From Pedobacter steynii (GTDB lineage Bacteria; Bacteroidota; Bacteroidia; Sphingobacteriales; Sphingobacteriaceae): a DNA stretch of 64,000 nt. The notes beneath the pieces are model-generated. The model saw nothing but the letters and a program-made list of their open reading frames with translations. It was not told the DNA's origin and searched no databases. The stretch lies in assembly GCF_001721645.1 (NCBI RefSeq), contig NZ_CP017141.1:1054001-1118000 (forward strand), written 5' to 3'. The position numbers and the translations under genes are program-made. This document shows, in pieces, positions 54,901 through 63,407 of this stretch; within the stretch, counting starts at the first letter, position 1, and every line of letters begins with the position of its first letter.

Positions 54901-55006
54901 AGACAATCTACAAGCTAAAAGTACGCTCCTTAGCCTTATAGACAATTATGAAGGAAAGGACGATATTGTCCAAACCGCTAAGGAAAAATTACAAAAAATT
55001 AAATAA
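51989..55006 (+). CDS. Large periplasmic tetratricopeptide-repeat protein
   Basis: 1005 residues: a signal peptide (about 1-21, ending SYAQ) then TPR-like helix pairs over nearly the entire length, e.g. YFHVGKSYFAQENYQKALDW, YQYGYSLFHLKRYQESVTIL and YNLAAIQYAKREYKTST. It resembles a much enlarged CpoB/YbgF-type adaptor. It heads a seven-gene unit (10 nt to the barrel gene) with ExbB/ExbD/TonB-type proteins, so a scaffold role for that envelope machine is the best inference. Confidence 0.85.
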   Translation: MQKKYFFIPLLLAGSYTSSYAQSSILVHLNQNYRTGLELLDNEKYIAAAQQFRLVEQARQKPGAQQESNSELSLLKENAKFYAAVCALELGNNDAESLFQNFIKDYPLNANTKLAYFHVGKSYFAQENYQKALDWFEKTDPSTLSGKQRLEYQFKQGYAYFMLKNTEKAEPLFEIVKKEQSPYQESATYYFAYINYLNKEYKTALANFEKLKGSPTYEASYPYYITSMYYLDERYDDVIAYATPILKTSKQQYEAEMLSLIAASYFAKSDYTNAEKYFSEFYAKDKSEVKNNLFIYQYGYSLFHLKRYQESVTILEKLDTDDVYLQSGMYTLGRSFIQLKNKEKARSAFFRSSRLDFDKFIQEEAWINYARLSYELDFNQQALESTQNFLKQFPKSRKANEAKTLLGEILLTSKNYQAAIDILEPIPDKSPEAKEAYQKVTYFRGLEFYNERAFPNALSMFLRSEKFPEDQEIHALSTYWKAEASYELRKFGEAVKNFEKFLDMPGADKTEVYNFANYALAYAAFEDERYGKAATYFERFLKGNDKDQKTITDATIRLADSYFVNKSYGNALENYNKIIASKATGEDYALFQRGMIQGLENQNDAKINTMQSLLKQFPNSNYADDAGFETAYTYFNKGDLDKSRTDLTSLISQYPRSSYVPRALVTIGLVQYNQDQDDAAAETFKKVIADYGSSEEAKQALESIKNIYVDKGDSEGFINYAKTTPIGDFSLAEQDNIVFTAANNRYLKGDAKGAFEAINAYFDKFPKAIHTKEAKFIRAESLVKLGRPDEAIPDYEFILNDWTSDYTERSLVSISKLFLDQKKYNEAIVYLKRLETTADYKVHYTYAINNLLKAYSALNMPDDVIKYVALIKESDKSSQEEKSSSELYAGKAYLAKADTALAVKSFNQVVEKTKTLAAAEAKYNLAAIQYAKREYKTSTKTCFDLINNLSSYDYWVAKSFILLADNYVALKDNLQAKSTLLSLIDNYEGKDDIVQTAKEKLQKIK

Positions 55007-55016
55007 GACAAGCACG

Positions 55017-56720
55017 ATGAGATTGACGAAATTAATATATACTACCCTATTTTTTATTACTGCAGGATCTCTGAGCGCATTGGCACAGGATACCAAGACT
55101 AATGAAAAGAAAAGCGAAGAAAAAGCTGTAACAGAAGAGATCGAAGTTGTCAGGCCTTATAAACCTGTTCTGGCAGAAGCGGTAAAGCTGAGAAGAAGTC
55201 CTGATCTGAATACAGTAAAAACCTATAAAGCAAAATTCAACTATAGCCTGACCGACAGAAAGCTGGAATTGAATTCAGACATCAATAAATTACAGGCAGA
55301 GCAGGTTGCAAAGGAAAGAGAAACAGAACTGATCAACAATTATGTGAAAGGTGGTTTTGGAATCCGCACGACTGTTTTAGGTGAGGCATACATCAACCTT
55401 GGAAGAGATGAAGCGCTGCAGGCCGGTGCCTTCTTTAAGCATTTCGGACAAAAAGGAAAGCTGAAGGGACAAGAGGTTAACCAACAACAATTGAGTGTCT
55501 TTGGAAGAAGCATTGGTGATCAGGTGACCATGAGTGGTCGTATCAATTACCAGAGAAACGGGTTGTTCTTTTATGGCTATAATCCGGCACAGCCAGAACT
55601 CAACCTCAACCCGGACAGACAAACCCTGAGCTTCATTGAAGCAGAAGGTGAAATCGTTAACAAATACACTGACGATCCTGATGCCCTTAGCTATGCCGTA
55701 AAATTAAACGGATATTTATGGAACGATAAGTATGCCGCAAAGGAAAATTCCATTGTCCTGAACGGTTACGTGAACAAAAGAATCAGTAGTTTTAACTTAG
55801 GCCTGGCTGCTTCAGCAGAATTTGGAAATACCAAAGACGCCCTGGTAAGCGTTGGAAATAACCTGTTAAAATTAAACCCATACATCAGACTTCAGGCAAA
55901 CGGAATAAAGATCAATGCCGGAATTAATTTTGTTCAGGAATTTGGTGCATTCTCTAAAAGCAGAATATTCCCGGCTGTTACTGCAGACCTGACATTAATC
56001 CCTGACTACCTGCAATTGTTTGCAGAAGTGAAAGGAGATGTGAACCGCAATTCGCTAAAACAGTTTACTGATGAAAACCCATTCCTGAACTCGAACATCC
56101 AAATCAGAAACTCAGTTGAAAAACTAGGTTTCAGCGCCGGAATTAAAGGAACAGGAGGCCCGGGCTTTGGCTATAAAGCGAGAGTATATCACAAAAAAAT
56201 CTCCGATATGCCACTCTTCGTAAATAATTTCAACAATCCAAGCCGCTTTGATGTGATCTATGATTTCGGATCAACAACAGTAACTGGTCTGGAAGGAGAA
56301 ATCTCTGTACAGGTGAGCAATTCCTTAAAATGGACTGGTAAACTGAATTTCGAAGATTATAAACCTGCACAGGAAACGGAAAGCTGGTACAAACCTCAGA
56401 TGAGAATCAGCTCAGACTTATTGTTCAACATCACAGATAAGATTGGATTAAATGCATCTGTAGCCATTCAGGATGCCAGCAAAGCTAAAGTATATACTGC
56501 TGAACCAGCTAATCCTTACCTGATTCCGAACCGCGCTATCGAAACCGTAGAAAGTGTGAAGGCTTTTGTAGACCTTGGTGTTGGTGCCAGTTATAAAATC
56601 AACAACAAATTCTCTGCTTTTGCCAGGGCAAACAATCTGTTGAATACCTCATATAGCAGGTACCTTTATTATCCAACTATTGGAACCAATATTTTCGGAG
56701 GTTTAACTTACTCCTTCTAA
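55017..56720 (+). CDS. Outer-membrane beta-barrel resembling a TonB-dependent receptor without plug
   Basis: 567 residues from ATG 55017; a longer in-frame start at 54948 would lie within the TPR gene and spoil the signal peptide (now 1-24, ending LALAQ). After a charged linker with the motif IEVVRPYKPVLAEA, the chain is barrel-like and ends in RANNLLNTSYSRYLYYPTIG and a terminal Phe, as in TonB-dependent receptors. No plug domain is visible, and the length is short for a receptor. The N-terminal motif might contact the TPR protein or the motor encoded in the same operon. Confidence 0.78.
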   Translation: MRLTKLIYTTLFFITAGSLSALAQDTKTNEKKSEEKAVTEEIEVVRPYKPVLAEAVKLRRSPDLNTVKTYKAKFNYSLTDRKLELNSDINKLQAEQVAKERETELINNYVKGGFGIRTTVLGEAYINLGRDEALQAGAFFKHFGQKGKLKGQEVNQQQLSVFGRSIGDQVTMSGRINYQRNGLFFYGYNPAQPELNLNPDRQTLSFIEAEGEIVNKYTDDPDALSYAVKLNGYLWNDKYAAKENSIVLNGYVNKRISSFNLGLAASAEFGNTKDALVSVGNNLLKLNPYIRLQANGIKINAGINFVQEFGAFSKSRIFPAVTADLTLIPDYLQLFAEVKGDVNRNSLKQFTDENPFLNSNIQIRNSVEKLGFSAGIKGTGGPGFGYKARVYHKKISDMPLFVNNFNNPSRFDVIYDFGSTTVTGLEGEISVQVSNSLKWTGKLNFEDYKPAQETESWYKPQMRISSDLLFNITDKIGLNASVAIQDASKAKVYTAEPANPYLIPNRAIETVESVKAFVDLGVGASYKINNKFSAFARANNLLNTSYSRYLYYPTIGTNIFGGLTYSF

Positions 56721-56774
56721 GCGGTTTTCAATTATTAATTGGTTGATATAGAATTAAAATTTAATTTTACCAGA

Positions 56775-58277
56775 ATGGACATGCTAGCGTATCTTACAGA
56801 GCTTATTAAAACCCGTAAAGAGGTTGGAATCCCCGGACTTGGAACAATCTATAAAAAGAAATCACCGGGAAGGTATGATGCGGAAACACATTCGTTCCTG
56901 CCTCCCAGTTATGTATTGGATTTTAGTTCTGAAGTAAGGGAACAAGCGCTGCTGATTGACCATATCTGTAAAAAAAGAAATATATCCCCGGATGCGGCTA
57001 CTTATTATGTGGACGAATTTTCGGACGAAATAAAAAGACAATTAGAGGAACACCAGGAGGCCAGTTTTTATCCTCTTGGAACTTTATATCAAAAATCAGA
57101 AACGTTAAGCTTTAAACCTGTAAATGATCAAAACTTCGGTTTTGATTTTTACGGTTTACCGCCTGTCAAAGAAGAAGCTGATTTACTGGAAGAGGAAGTA
57201 GAAATACCTCATTATTCGCCGAAACCTGTAATCGAAGCGCCTCAACTCCAGGAAGAAGACCTTGTGGAGGAAGTCGCAGAACAGGGACCTGGGGAAGAAC
57301 AACTGAACCTGGAAAGCAGCAATGCTGACCTTAGGGATGCAGAAGAAGAAATCATCACATCCGGGCCTCCTGTGATTGAAGAGGCCATTGTGTCTGAGAA
57401 AGAAGAATCCCTTCCTGAAGAACAAGTAGTCACGGAAGAGCTTCCTATAGAAGAAGTATATGAGGTAGAGGAAGAAACCCAGGCACGCTCCGTATCTGAT
57501 GAACAAGTCGTTTACGAAGAAATCGCAGAAGTCGAATTCCCCGCTAAACCAGTGGAGCAGCCAGTAATTGAAACGGTAATTCCTACGACCATTAACGATA
57601 CCTACGCTCAGTCTAACAAGCCCGTTTATGAACCTCGTCCTGTAGTATTACCTGAGCCGGCAGCAGAGAGAGAACCGGTTGCCGATACCGGATTCTACAA
57701 CTCCAATGGAGAATATACAGAAAAGGCTTCAACACCAGTTTATTTAAAAATCCTGATTGCTTTATTGCTGATTCTTATCGGGCTTGCTGCTGCTTATTTC
57801 ATACGTCCGGATCTCTTTGATCCCATGCTGAAAAGAGGACAGAGTTCAACAGTCCTCCCTGCAGAAACAGGTACTAACGAACAGAATTTAAATCAAACAA
57901 CGGATTCCCTTTCGCAGACAAAAGGTAATGAAATACCTGACTCTGCAAAAAAAGATACAGCGGTAAACACGAAACCTGTCCCTGTAAAACCTGCAGGCAC
58001 AACAGGGACAAGTACCGTACCTGTTGCAAGCACAGAGACAACCTATGAGGTTATTGGTTCCTCAGTATCCAGTCAAAGAGAAGCAGAACGCTTTATCGCC
58101 AATATGAAATCTATTGGGGTTACTGCTAAAGCGATCCCTCCTGCCCCGGGAAAAAAGAAAATAAAGATCAGTATTGCAACGTTTAAAGACTATGCATCTG
58201 CTGACGCAGAAAGACCTAAGCTGGAAAAAAAACTGGGCATTAAAGATTTATACATACACACAAACAAACCACTATAA
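56775..58277 (+). CDS. HU-CCDC81 / SPOR single-pass membrane protein
   Basis: 500 residues from ATG 56775; an upstream TTG (56739) is less likely. Residues 1-110 match the bacterial HU-CCDC81 pair, HU/IHF-like folds (GIPGLGTIYKKKSPGRYD; YPLGTLYQKSETLSFKP). Residues about 134-255 are a Glu/Val/Pro-rich acidic linker. A membrane helix follows (about 322-345, LKILIALLLILIGLAAA), then a Thr/Pro-rich spacer and a C-terminal SPOR domain (about 424-498), which binds denuded septal glycan. The HU part should therefore be cytoplasmic and the SPOR periplasmic. It lies 3 nt upstream of exbB. Confidence 0.87.
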   Translation: MDMLAYLTELIKTRKEVGIPGLGTIYKKKSPGRYDAETHSFLPPSYVLDFSSEVREQALLIDHICKKRNISPDAATYYVDEFSDEIKRQLEEHQEASFYPLGTLYQKSETLSFKPVNDQNFGFDFYGLPPVKEEADLLEEEVEIPHYSPKPVIEAPQLQEEDLVEEVAEQGPGEEQLNLESSNADLRDAEEEIITSGPPVIEEAIVSEKEESLPEEQVVTEELPIEEVYEVEEETQARSVSDEQVVYEEIAEVEFPAKPVEQPVIETVIPTTINDTYAQSNKPVYEPRPVVLPEPAAEREPVADTGFYNSNGEYTEKASTPVYLKILIALLLILIGLAAAYFIRPDLFDPMLKRGQSSTVLPAETGTNEQNLNQTTDSLSQTKGNEIPDSAKKDTAVNTKPVPVKPAGTTGTSTVPVASTETTYEVIGSSVSSQREAERFIANMKSIGVTAKAIPPAPGKKKIKISIATFKDYASADAERPKLEKKLGIKDLYIHTNKPL

Positions 58278-58280
58278 ATT

Positions 58281-58991
58281 ATGATCGCATTAATACAGGG
58301 TGCTAATGATAGCCTGAAACAACTTGTTGATACCGCTAATAACGCTACTCAAGCCGTAACTGCAGCACCTCCGGAACTACACTTTATCGACCTCCTGCTA
58401 AAGGGTGGATGGGTAATGATTCCCCTGGCTTTCCTTGCTTTTTTAGGATTAGTCATTTTTGTGGAAAGATACCTCACCATCAGGAAAGCTTCCAAAACGG
58501 AATCAAACCTGATGCTTCAGATTAAACAATACATTCATGATGGCAGGTTAGACAATGCGATTGCATTATGTAAGAACAACAACTCTCCTTTAGCCAGGAT
58601 GTTGGAAAAAGGACTAAAACGTATTGGCCGTCCGATTAAAGACATTGAAGCGGCAATTGAGAACAATGGAAAACTGGAAGTATCCAAGCTGGAAAAAAAC
58701 ATTGGTATACTTGGAATTATTGCCGGTATTGCGCCAATGCTTGGTTTCGTTGGTACCATTATTGGGGTAATTACCATCTTTCATGATGTATCCATCAAAG
58801 GAGCAATTGAGATCGGAACCATTTCCGGAGGTTTATATACTAAAATGATTACTTCCGCTACCGGTCTGATCATCGGTATTATTGCTTATGTACTATATCA
58901 TATATTGAATATGATGGTAGAGCGCATCATACTAAGAATGGAAACGGATGCTATTGAGTTTATTGATCTATTAGAGGAGCCAGGCAAATAA
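58281..58991 (+). CDS. exbB: ExbB/TolQ-type proton channel subunit
   Basis: 236 residues with three membrane spans (about 38-60, 140-165 and 183-210) and the MotA/TolQ/ExbB signature GIIAGIAPMLGFVGTIIGVI. With ExbD it forms the ion-driven motor energising TonB- or TolA-type proteins. Its N-terminus (about 1-30) is longer than in E. coli. Its last base overlaps the exbD start. Genetic context (SPOR, TPR) fits a Tol-like division or envelope function as well as nutrient import. Confidence 0.93.
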   Translation: MIALIQGANDSLKQLVDTANNATQAVTAAPPELHFIDLLLKGGWVMIPLAFLAFLGLVIFVERYLTIRKASKTESNLMLQIKQYIHDGRLDNAIALCKNNNSPLARMLEKGLKRIGRPIKDIEAAIENNGKLEVSKLEKNIGILGIIAGIAPMLGFVGTIIGVITIFHDVSIKGAIEIGTISGGLYTKMITSATGLIIGIIAYVLYHILNMMVERIILRMETDAIEFIDLLEEPGK

Positions 58992-59392
58992 TGAATCTAC
59001 GCAAGAGAAATAAAGGAACAGTAGAGGTTCATACTTCTGCACTGAATGACATCATGTTCTTCCTGCTGCTGTTTTTTCTACTGGCTTCTGCTGTAGTTAA
59101 CCCGCAGGTAGTAAAGCTGTTGTTGCCAAGATCAGAATCAGGACAACAATCTTCAGCGCAGAAAACCGTTACTGTATCTATAGATGAAAAGCTGAATTAT
59201 TTTGTAGACAAGCAACCTACAACTCTGGAAAATATCCAGGCGGCAATTGAAACTTATCAAAAGGCATCTCCTGATCTGACTATTGTGCTTTACGTAGCCA
59301 GAGGAGTTTCCATCGAAAACACCATGCTTGTCTTTGATATTGCAAACAAGTTAAAACTTAAAGTTGTACTCGCTGTAGAACCTAAGAAATAA
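58991..59392 (+). CDS. exbD: ExbD/TolR-type motor subunit
   Basis: 133 residues with a single N-terminal membrane helix carrying the functional aspartate (ALNDIMFFLLLFFLLAS, Asp20) and a periplasmic domain ending in MLVFDIANKLKLKVVLAVEP, the usual ExbD/TolR fold. It overlaps both neighbours by one base (ATG at the exbB stop, TAATG at the next gene), so all three are translationally coupled. Confidence 0.93.
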   Translation: MNLRKRNKGTVEVHTSALNDIMFFLLLFFLLASAVVNPQVVKLLLPRSESGQQSSAQKTVTVSIDEKLNYFVDKQPTTLENIQAAIETYQKASPDLTIVLYVARGVSIENTMLVFDIANKLKLKVVLAVEPKK

Positions 59393-60207
59393 TGATGTAC
59401 CCAAAGGAAGAAAACAATTATCCTAAAGCAGTAGCCATTTCTACTGGTATTATGATTTTCCTCATCGCTTTGAGTTTCTTCATCGCGATAGGAACATTCC
59501 AGCCTCCTGTAGAGGCGGGTATGGGGGGAATTGTGGTCAATTACGGAACATCTGTCACAGGAATGGGAACAGACTATACAAGTATAGAGGAACCTTCCGC
59601 AGATCCGAATGCCAATAACAAACCACCAGATAAAGTGGTTCCAAAAGAACCAACCAAGGAAACCCCAACTAATCAGAACAGCACTAAAGAGATCGTTACG
59701 CAAAGTACGGAAGAGGCAGTGAGTGTCAATACAAAAAGCAGTAATAAGAACACCGCTCCCACTGCAACTACGGAGACTAAACCTGCCAAACCTGTAATCA
59801 ATCAGAATGCTTTGTATAAAGGTAAATCTAATAAAGGTACAGGTGGTGGTGATGGAACCGGTACTACTCCGGGAAACCAGGGCGACAAAGACGGAGATCC
59901 GCTAGCCAATAATTATGGCGAAGGTGGATCCGGATTTGGGGAGACCCCTATTGCACTTAGAAAGTTTACAAACCTCGTTACTCCTCAGGATGACGGGCAA
60001 AAAACGGGAAAAATTGCAGTGAGGATCAAGATCAATAAAAGCGGTGTTGTGATTGATGCAACACCTGGAGTGAAGGGGACGACTCTGAATGACAGAGAGC
60101 TGTGGCAAAAATGCAAACAAGCCGTAATGGGTGCACGCCTGACCCAATCTGAATCTGCCCCTGATGTTCAAATCGGAGTGGTGGTATTCAACTTTAAAGT
60201 GAAATAA
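59392..60207 (+). CDS. TonB/TolA-like energy transducer
   Basis: 271 residues: a cytoplasmic N-terminus, one membrane helix (about 13-32), a long Thr/Pro/Lys/Asn-rich linker, a glycine-rich stretch (about 145-185), and a C-terminal TonB-like domain (about 195-271; KIAVRIKINKSGVVIDATPG). Placed after ExbB and ExbD, it should span the periplasm and transmit the motor's force to an outer-membrane partner, perhaps the barrel encoded in this operon. Two ATGs (59392, 59395) are possible starts. Confidence 0.87.
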   Translation: MMYPKEENNYPKAVAISTGIMIFLIALSFFIAIGTFQPPVEAGMGGIVVNYGTSVTGMGTDYTSIEEPSADPNANNKPPDKVVPKEPTKETPTNQNSTKEIVTQSTEEAVSVNTKSSNKNTAPTATTETKPAKPVINQNALYKGKSNKGTGGGDGTGTTPGNQGDKDGDPLANNYGEGGSGFGETPIALRKFTNLVTPQDDGQKTGKIAVRIKINKSGVVIDATPGVKGTTLNDRELWQKCKQAVMGARLTQSESAPDVQIGVVVFNFKVK

Positions 60208-60236
60208 CACCTGGTATTCTTTTTTAGAACTCCAAA

Positions 60237-61523
60237 ATGAACTATAAACAAACTCTCGATTATCTGTACGGTAAATTACCTATGTTTACCCGTGTTGGGG
60301 CAGTAGCCTTCAAAAAAGACCTGCACAACACCATCGCCATGTGCGGGAAACTGGGAAATCCTCAGCAGAAATTCAAAACGATACATGTCGGTGGAACCAA
60401 TGGAAAGGGTTCCACCTCACACATGCTTGCTGCCATCCTCCAGCAAGCCGGGTATAAGACTGGTTTATATACCTCTCCTCATCTTAAAGATTTCAGGGAA
60501 CGCATCCGGATCAACGGGGTAATGGTTTCTGAATCGTTTGTGACCGATTTTGTAGAACAGCAGCAGGACATTATGGAGGAAATCAGTCCTTCATTTTTTG
60601 AAGTCACAGTTGCAATGGCATTCTCCTATTTTGCGGAAGAGCAGGTAGACATTGCCATTATAGAAGTGGGCTTGGGTGGCAGACTGGATTCTACCAATAT
60701 CATTACTCCCGAGCTATCTGTCATCACCAACATCAGTCTCGACCATACCAATATACTCGGTACTACCCTACCCGAAATTGCAATGGAGAAAGCGGGAATT
60801 ATCAAATCCGGCATTCCGGTAGTAATAGGAGAGCAGCAGGAAGAAACTACAGCAGTGTTTACCCGGAAGGCTCAGGAAACCAATAGTCAGATTACTTTTG
60901 CAGATCAGGAACTTCAAATCACACATCTTATTAAAAAGGAGAAATACCTTAACGCGGATGTACTGCTCGCGAACAAACCTTTATACCAGCACCTGGAATC
61001 AGACCTCAACGGATCTTACCAAAGGAAAAATATCCTGACAGTAATTCAATCTGTTCTCATTTTAAAAGAAAAAGGTTATCATATTACAGATGAGGCACTC
61101 TATACTGCTTTAAAAGATGTAAAAGGATTGACAGGTTTACAAGGCCGATGGCAGACATTACAAGAAAACCCATTGATTATCTGTGATACCGGACACAACA
61201 TTGCAGGCATTACAGAAGTGATGCAAAATATCAGTGATACACCACATGATCAGTTACATATGGTTATCGGAATGGTTAAAGATAAAGACATCAGCGGGGT
61301 TTTGGCCCTGCTTCCAAAAGATGCACATTACTACTTTTGCCAGCCTGAACTGGAAAGGGCACTTCCTGCGGCGGAACTGGCGGAAGAAGCGAAGAAGTAT
61401 CACCTTATCGGAGAGGTGTTCCCTACCGTACAATTCGCTTTTCATGCCGCAAAAGACAATGCCGATTCCAATGACCTGGTCTTTGTAGGCGGAAGCACTT
61501 TTGTCGTGGCTGAAGTCCTATAA
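60237..61523 (+). CDS. folC: Folylpolyglutamate synthase / dihydrofolate synthase
   Basis: 428-residue Mur-ligase-fold enzyme adding glutamate to dihydropteroate and folates. The ATP loop is VGGTNGKGSTSHML. The SPHLKDFRERIRING and EVGLGGRLDSTNI segments are family marks, and ICDTGHNIAG lies in the C-terminal domain. It is 29 nt after the TonB-like gene and probably the last member of the envelope operon, a placement with no obvious functional reason. Confidence 0.95.
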   Translation: MNYKQTLDYLYGKLPMFTRVGAVAFKKDLHNTIAMCGKLGNPQQKFKTIHVGGTNGKGSTSHMLAAILQQAGYKTGLYTSPHLKDFRERIRINGVMVSESFVTDFVEQQQDIMEEISPSFFEVTVAMAFSYFAEEQVDIAIIEVGLGGRLDSTNIITPELSVITNISLDHTNILGTTLPEIAMEKAGIIKSGIPVVIGEQQEETTAVFTRKAQETNSQITFADQELQITHLIKKEKYLNADVLLANKPLYQHLESDLNGSYQRKNILTVIQSVLILKEKGYHITDEALYTALKDVKGLTGLQGRWQTLQENPLIICDTGHNIAGITEVMQNISDTPHDQLHMVIGMVKDKDISGVLALLPKDAHYYFCQPELERALPAAELAEEAKKYHLIGEVFPTVQFAFHAAKDNADSNDLVFVGGSTFVVAEVL

Positions 61524-61597
61524 AATCTTTACATTACAGTCAATTCAATAATTATATGGATTAACTACCTTTAAAAATTCTTAATACACACAACTCA

Positions 61598-63265
61598 ATG
61601 AAAAGAATTTACCTGTTATTTTCTGCACTACTTGTTACCTGTAGTGTATCCATGGCGCAAAAAAAAACACCTGCCGCTACAAACAAAGACTTCCCTGCTT
61701 CCATCAACAGACCTAAACTGGTCGTTGGTATGGTAATCGATCAAATGAGATGGGATTATCTTTACCGCTACTACAACAGATACAGTGCAGGAGGTTTTAA
61801 AAGACTTATCAATGAAGGTTTCTCTGCCGAAAACACCTTCATCCCTTATACTCCTACTTATACCGCATGTGGACACGCCAGTATTTATACCGGCTCTGTT
61901 CCCGCCATCAATGGAATTATCGGTAACGACTGGTATGATCCTCAATTGGGTCGTAATGTATATTGCGCGGAAGATACCGCGGTAACCAGTGTCGGAAGCA
62001 CCACAATGGCTGGCGTCATGTCTCCAAAAAACATGTTGACGACCACCATTACCGATGAACTTCGCCTGGCTACTAATTTCCAGGGTAAGGTAATCGGTAT
62101 TTCTCTGAAAGACCGCGGGTCTATCCTTCCTGCCGGACATTCTGCCAATGCAGCTTACTGGTTTGACGGACAAACCGGCGACTGGATCACGAGTACTTAC
62201 TATATGTCCAAACTACCATCCTGGGTAGAGGATTACAATAAAATCAAGCTGGTAAATAAGTTTTATGAGAAAAACTGGCCTACACTTTACCCAATCGAAA
62301 CCTATACCCAGAGTACAGCAGACGATAAGCCTTATGAAGGAAAAGCGAGAGGCGAGCAAAGCCCTGTTTTCCCTCATCCTTTAAAATTGTATGCAGGTAA
62401 GAATTTTGAGATGATCAAAAGTACACCTTATGGAAATACCATGACTTTAGATCTGGCTAAACTGGCCATCCTATCTGAAGACCTGGGTAAGGATAATGTC
62501 ACTGATTTCCTTGCAGTAAGCTGCTCTTCTACAGATTACGTAGGACATATGTTCGGTCCGAATTCTATTGAAGCAGAAGATACTTACCTTAGATTAGACA
62601 AAGACCTGGCAGAATTTTTCGACTACCTGGACAGCAAAGTAGGTAAAGGAAATTACCTGTTCTTTTTATCAGCAGATCATGGTGCAGCGCATGTACCTGG
62701 ATTTATGGCAGAGAACAAATTACCGGGTGGAACTATTGACGACAGTCCGGTGGTAAAAGAACTGAGTACCCGCCTGGAAGCTAAGTTTGGCATAAAACAA
62801 GCCATCATCAAATCAATGAACAACCAGATCTATTTTAATCATAAAAATATAGAGCATGCAAAACTTGATTTTGATGCCATTAAAGCTTTCAGCATTGAAT
62901 TCCTAAAAACCCAAAATGGTTTTGTAAATGCGGTAGACCTGAATAAAGTTGGAGCAAGCACTTTACCTGAACCGATAAAAACAAGGATCACCAATGGATA
63001 CAATGCCAGAAGAAGCGGAGACATCTATTTTATCCTTCAGCCCAACTATTTCGATAGCAGCAGCAAAACCGGAACCACTCATGGTTCATGGAATCCTTAC
63101 GATGCTCATATTCCCTGTGTATTCATGGGTTGGAATGTAAAACCAGGAAAGACAAACAAGACACATTATATGACAGATATTGCTGCAACACTGGCCGCAA
63201 TGCTGCATATACAGATGCCAAGCGGTTGTGTAGGAGAACCGATCACAGAGCTTACCCATCAATAA
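61598..63265 (+). CDS. pafA: PafA-type alkaline phosphatase (phosphate monoesterase)
   Basis: 555 residues with a signal peptide (about 1-20, ending SMAQ). The alkaline-phosphatase superfamily core shows the PafA set of active-site residues: nucleophile Thr89 (TPTYTACGH), Asn110 (GIIGNDWYD, 21 residues later as in PafA), and Lys171/Arg173 (SLKDRGS). Metal ligands sit in VIDQMRWD, SADHGAAHVPG and GTTHGSWNPYD. It would hydrolyse phosphate monoesters in the periplasm, giving phosphate-insensitive release as described for Elizabethkingia PafA. A terminator follows. Confidence 0.88.
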   Translation: MKRIYLLFSALLVTCSVSMAQKKTPAATNKDFPASINRPKLVVGMVIDQMRWDYLYRYYNRYSAGGFKRLINEGFSAENTFIPYTPTYTACGHASIYTGSVPAINGIIGNDWYDPQLGRNVYCAEDTAVTSVGSTTMAGVMSPKNMLTTTITDELRLATNFQGKVIGISLKDRGSILPAGHSANAAYWFDGQTGDWITSTYYMSKLPSWVEDYNKIKLVNKFYEKNWPTLYPIETYTQSTADDKPYEGKARGEQSPVFPHPLKLYAGKNFEMIKSTPYGNTMTLDLAKLAILSEDLGKDNVTDFLAVSCSSTDYVGHMFGPNSIEAEDTYLRLDKDLAEFFDYLDSKVGKGNYLFFLSADHGAAHVPGFMAENKLPGGTIDDSPVVKELSTRLEAKFGIKQAIIKSMNNQIYFNHKNIEHAKLDFDAIKAFSIEFLKTQNGFVNAVDLNKVGASTLPEPIKTRITNGYNARRSGDIYFILQPNYFDSSSKTGTTHGSWNPYDAHIPCVFMGWNVKPGKTNKTHYMTDIAATLAAMLHIQMPSGCVGEPITELTHQ

Positions 63266-63278
63266 ATCAATTTATAAG

Positions 63279-63318
63279 AAAAAAAGCCGTCCTGAATGTA
63301 ATCAGGACGGCTTTTTTT
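63279..63318 (+). terminator. Intrinsic terminator of the phosphatase gene
   Basis: A 17-bp perfect stem (AAAAAAAGCCGTCCTGA and complement) with a 6-nt loop, ending in seven T. Confidence 0.94.
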
Positions 63319-63407
63319 ATGCATCATCCTATTGTATTGATTTGGCTATTTTAACCACCCTACGCTCAGTTTTTGTTACCTTTACCTACCAATTATAAAA
63401 CCATCCT

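Noticed and set aside
54948..55016. Longer barrel-protein start at 54948
   Set aside because: Overlaps the TPR gene and places about 20 basic residues before a clear signal peptide; ATG 55017 fits better.
56731..56745. CAATTATTAATTG-type hairpin between the barrel and HU/SPOR genes
   Set aside because: Too AT-rich and short to act as a terminator; the genes appear co-transcribed.
61628..62173. 181-codon minus-strand open frame
   Set aside because: Antisense to the phosphatase signal peptide and active-site region; a shadow.
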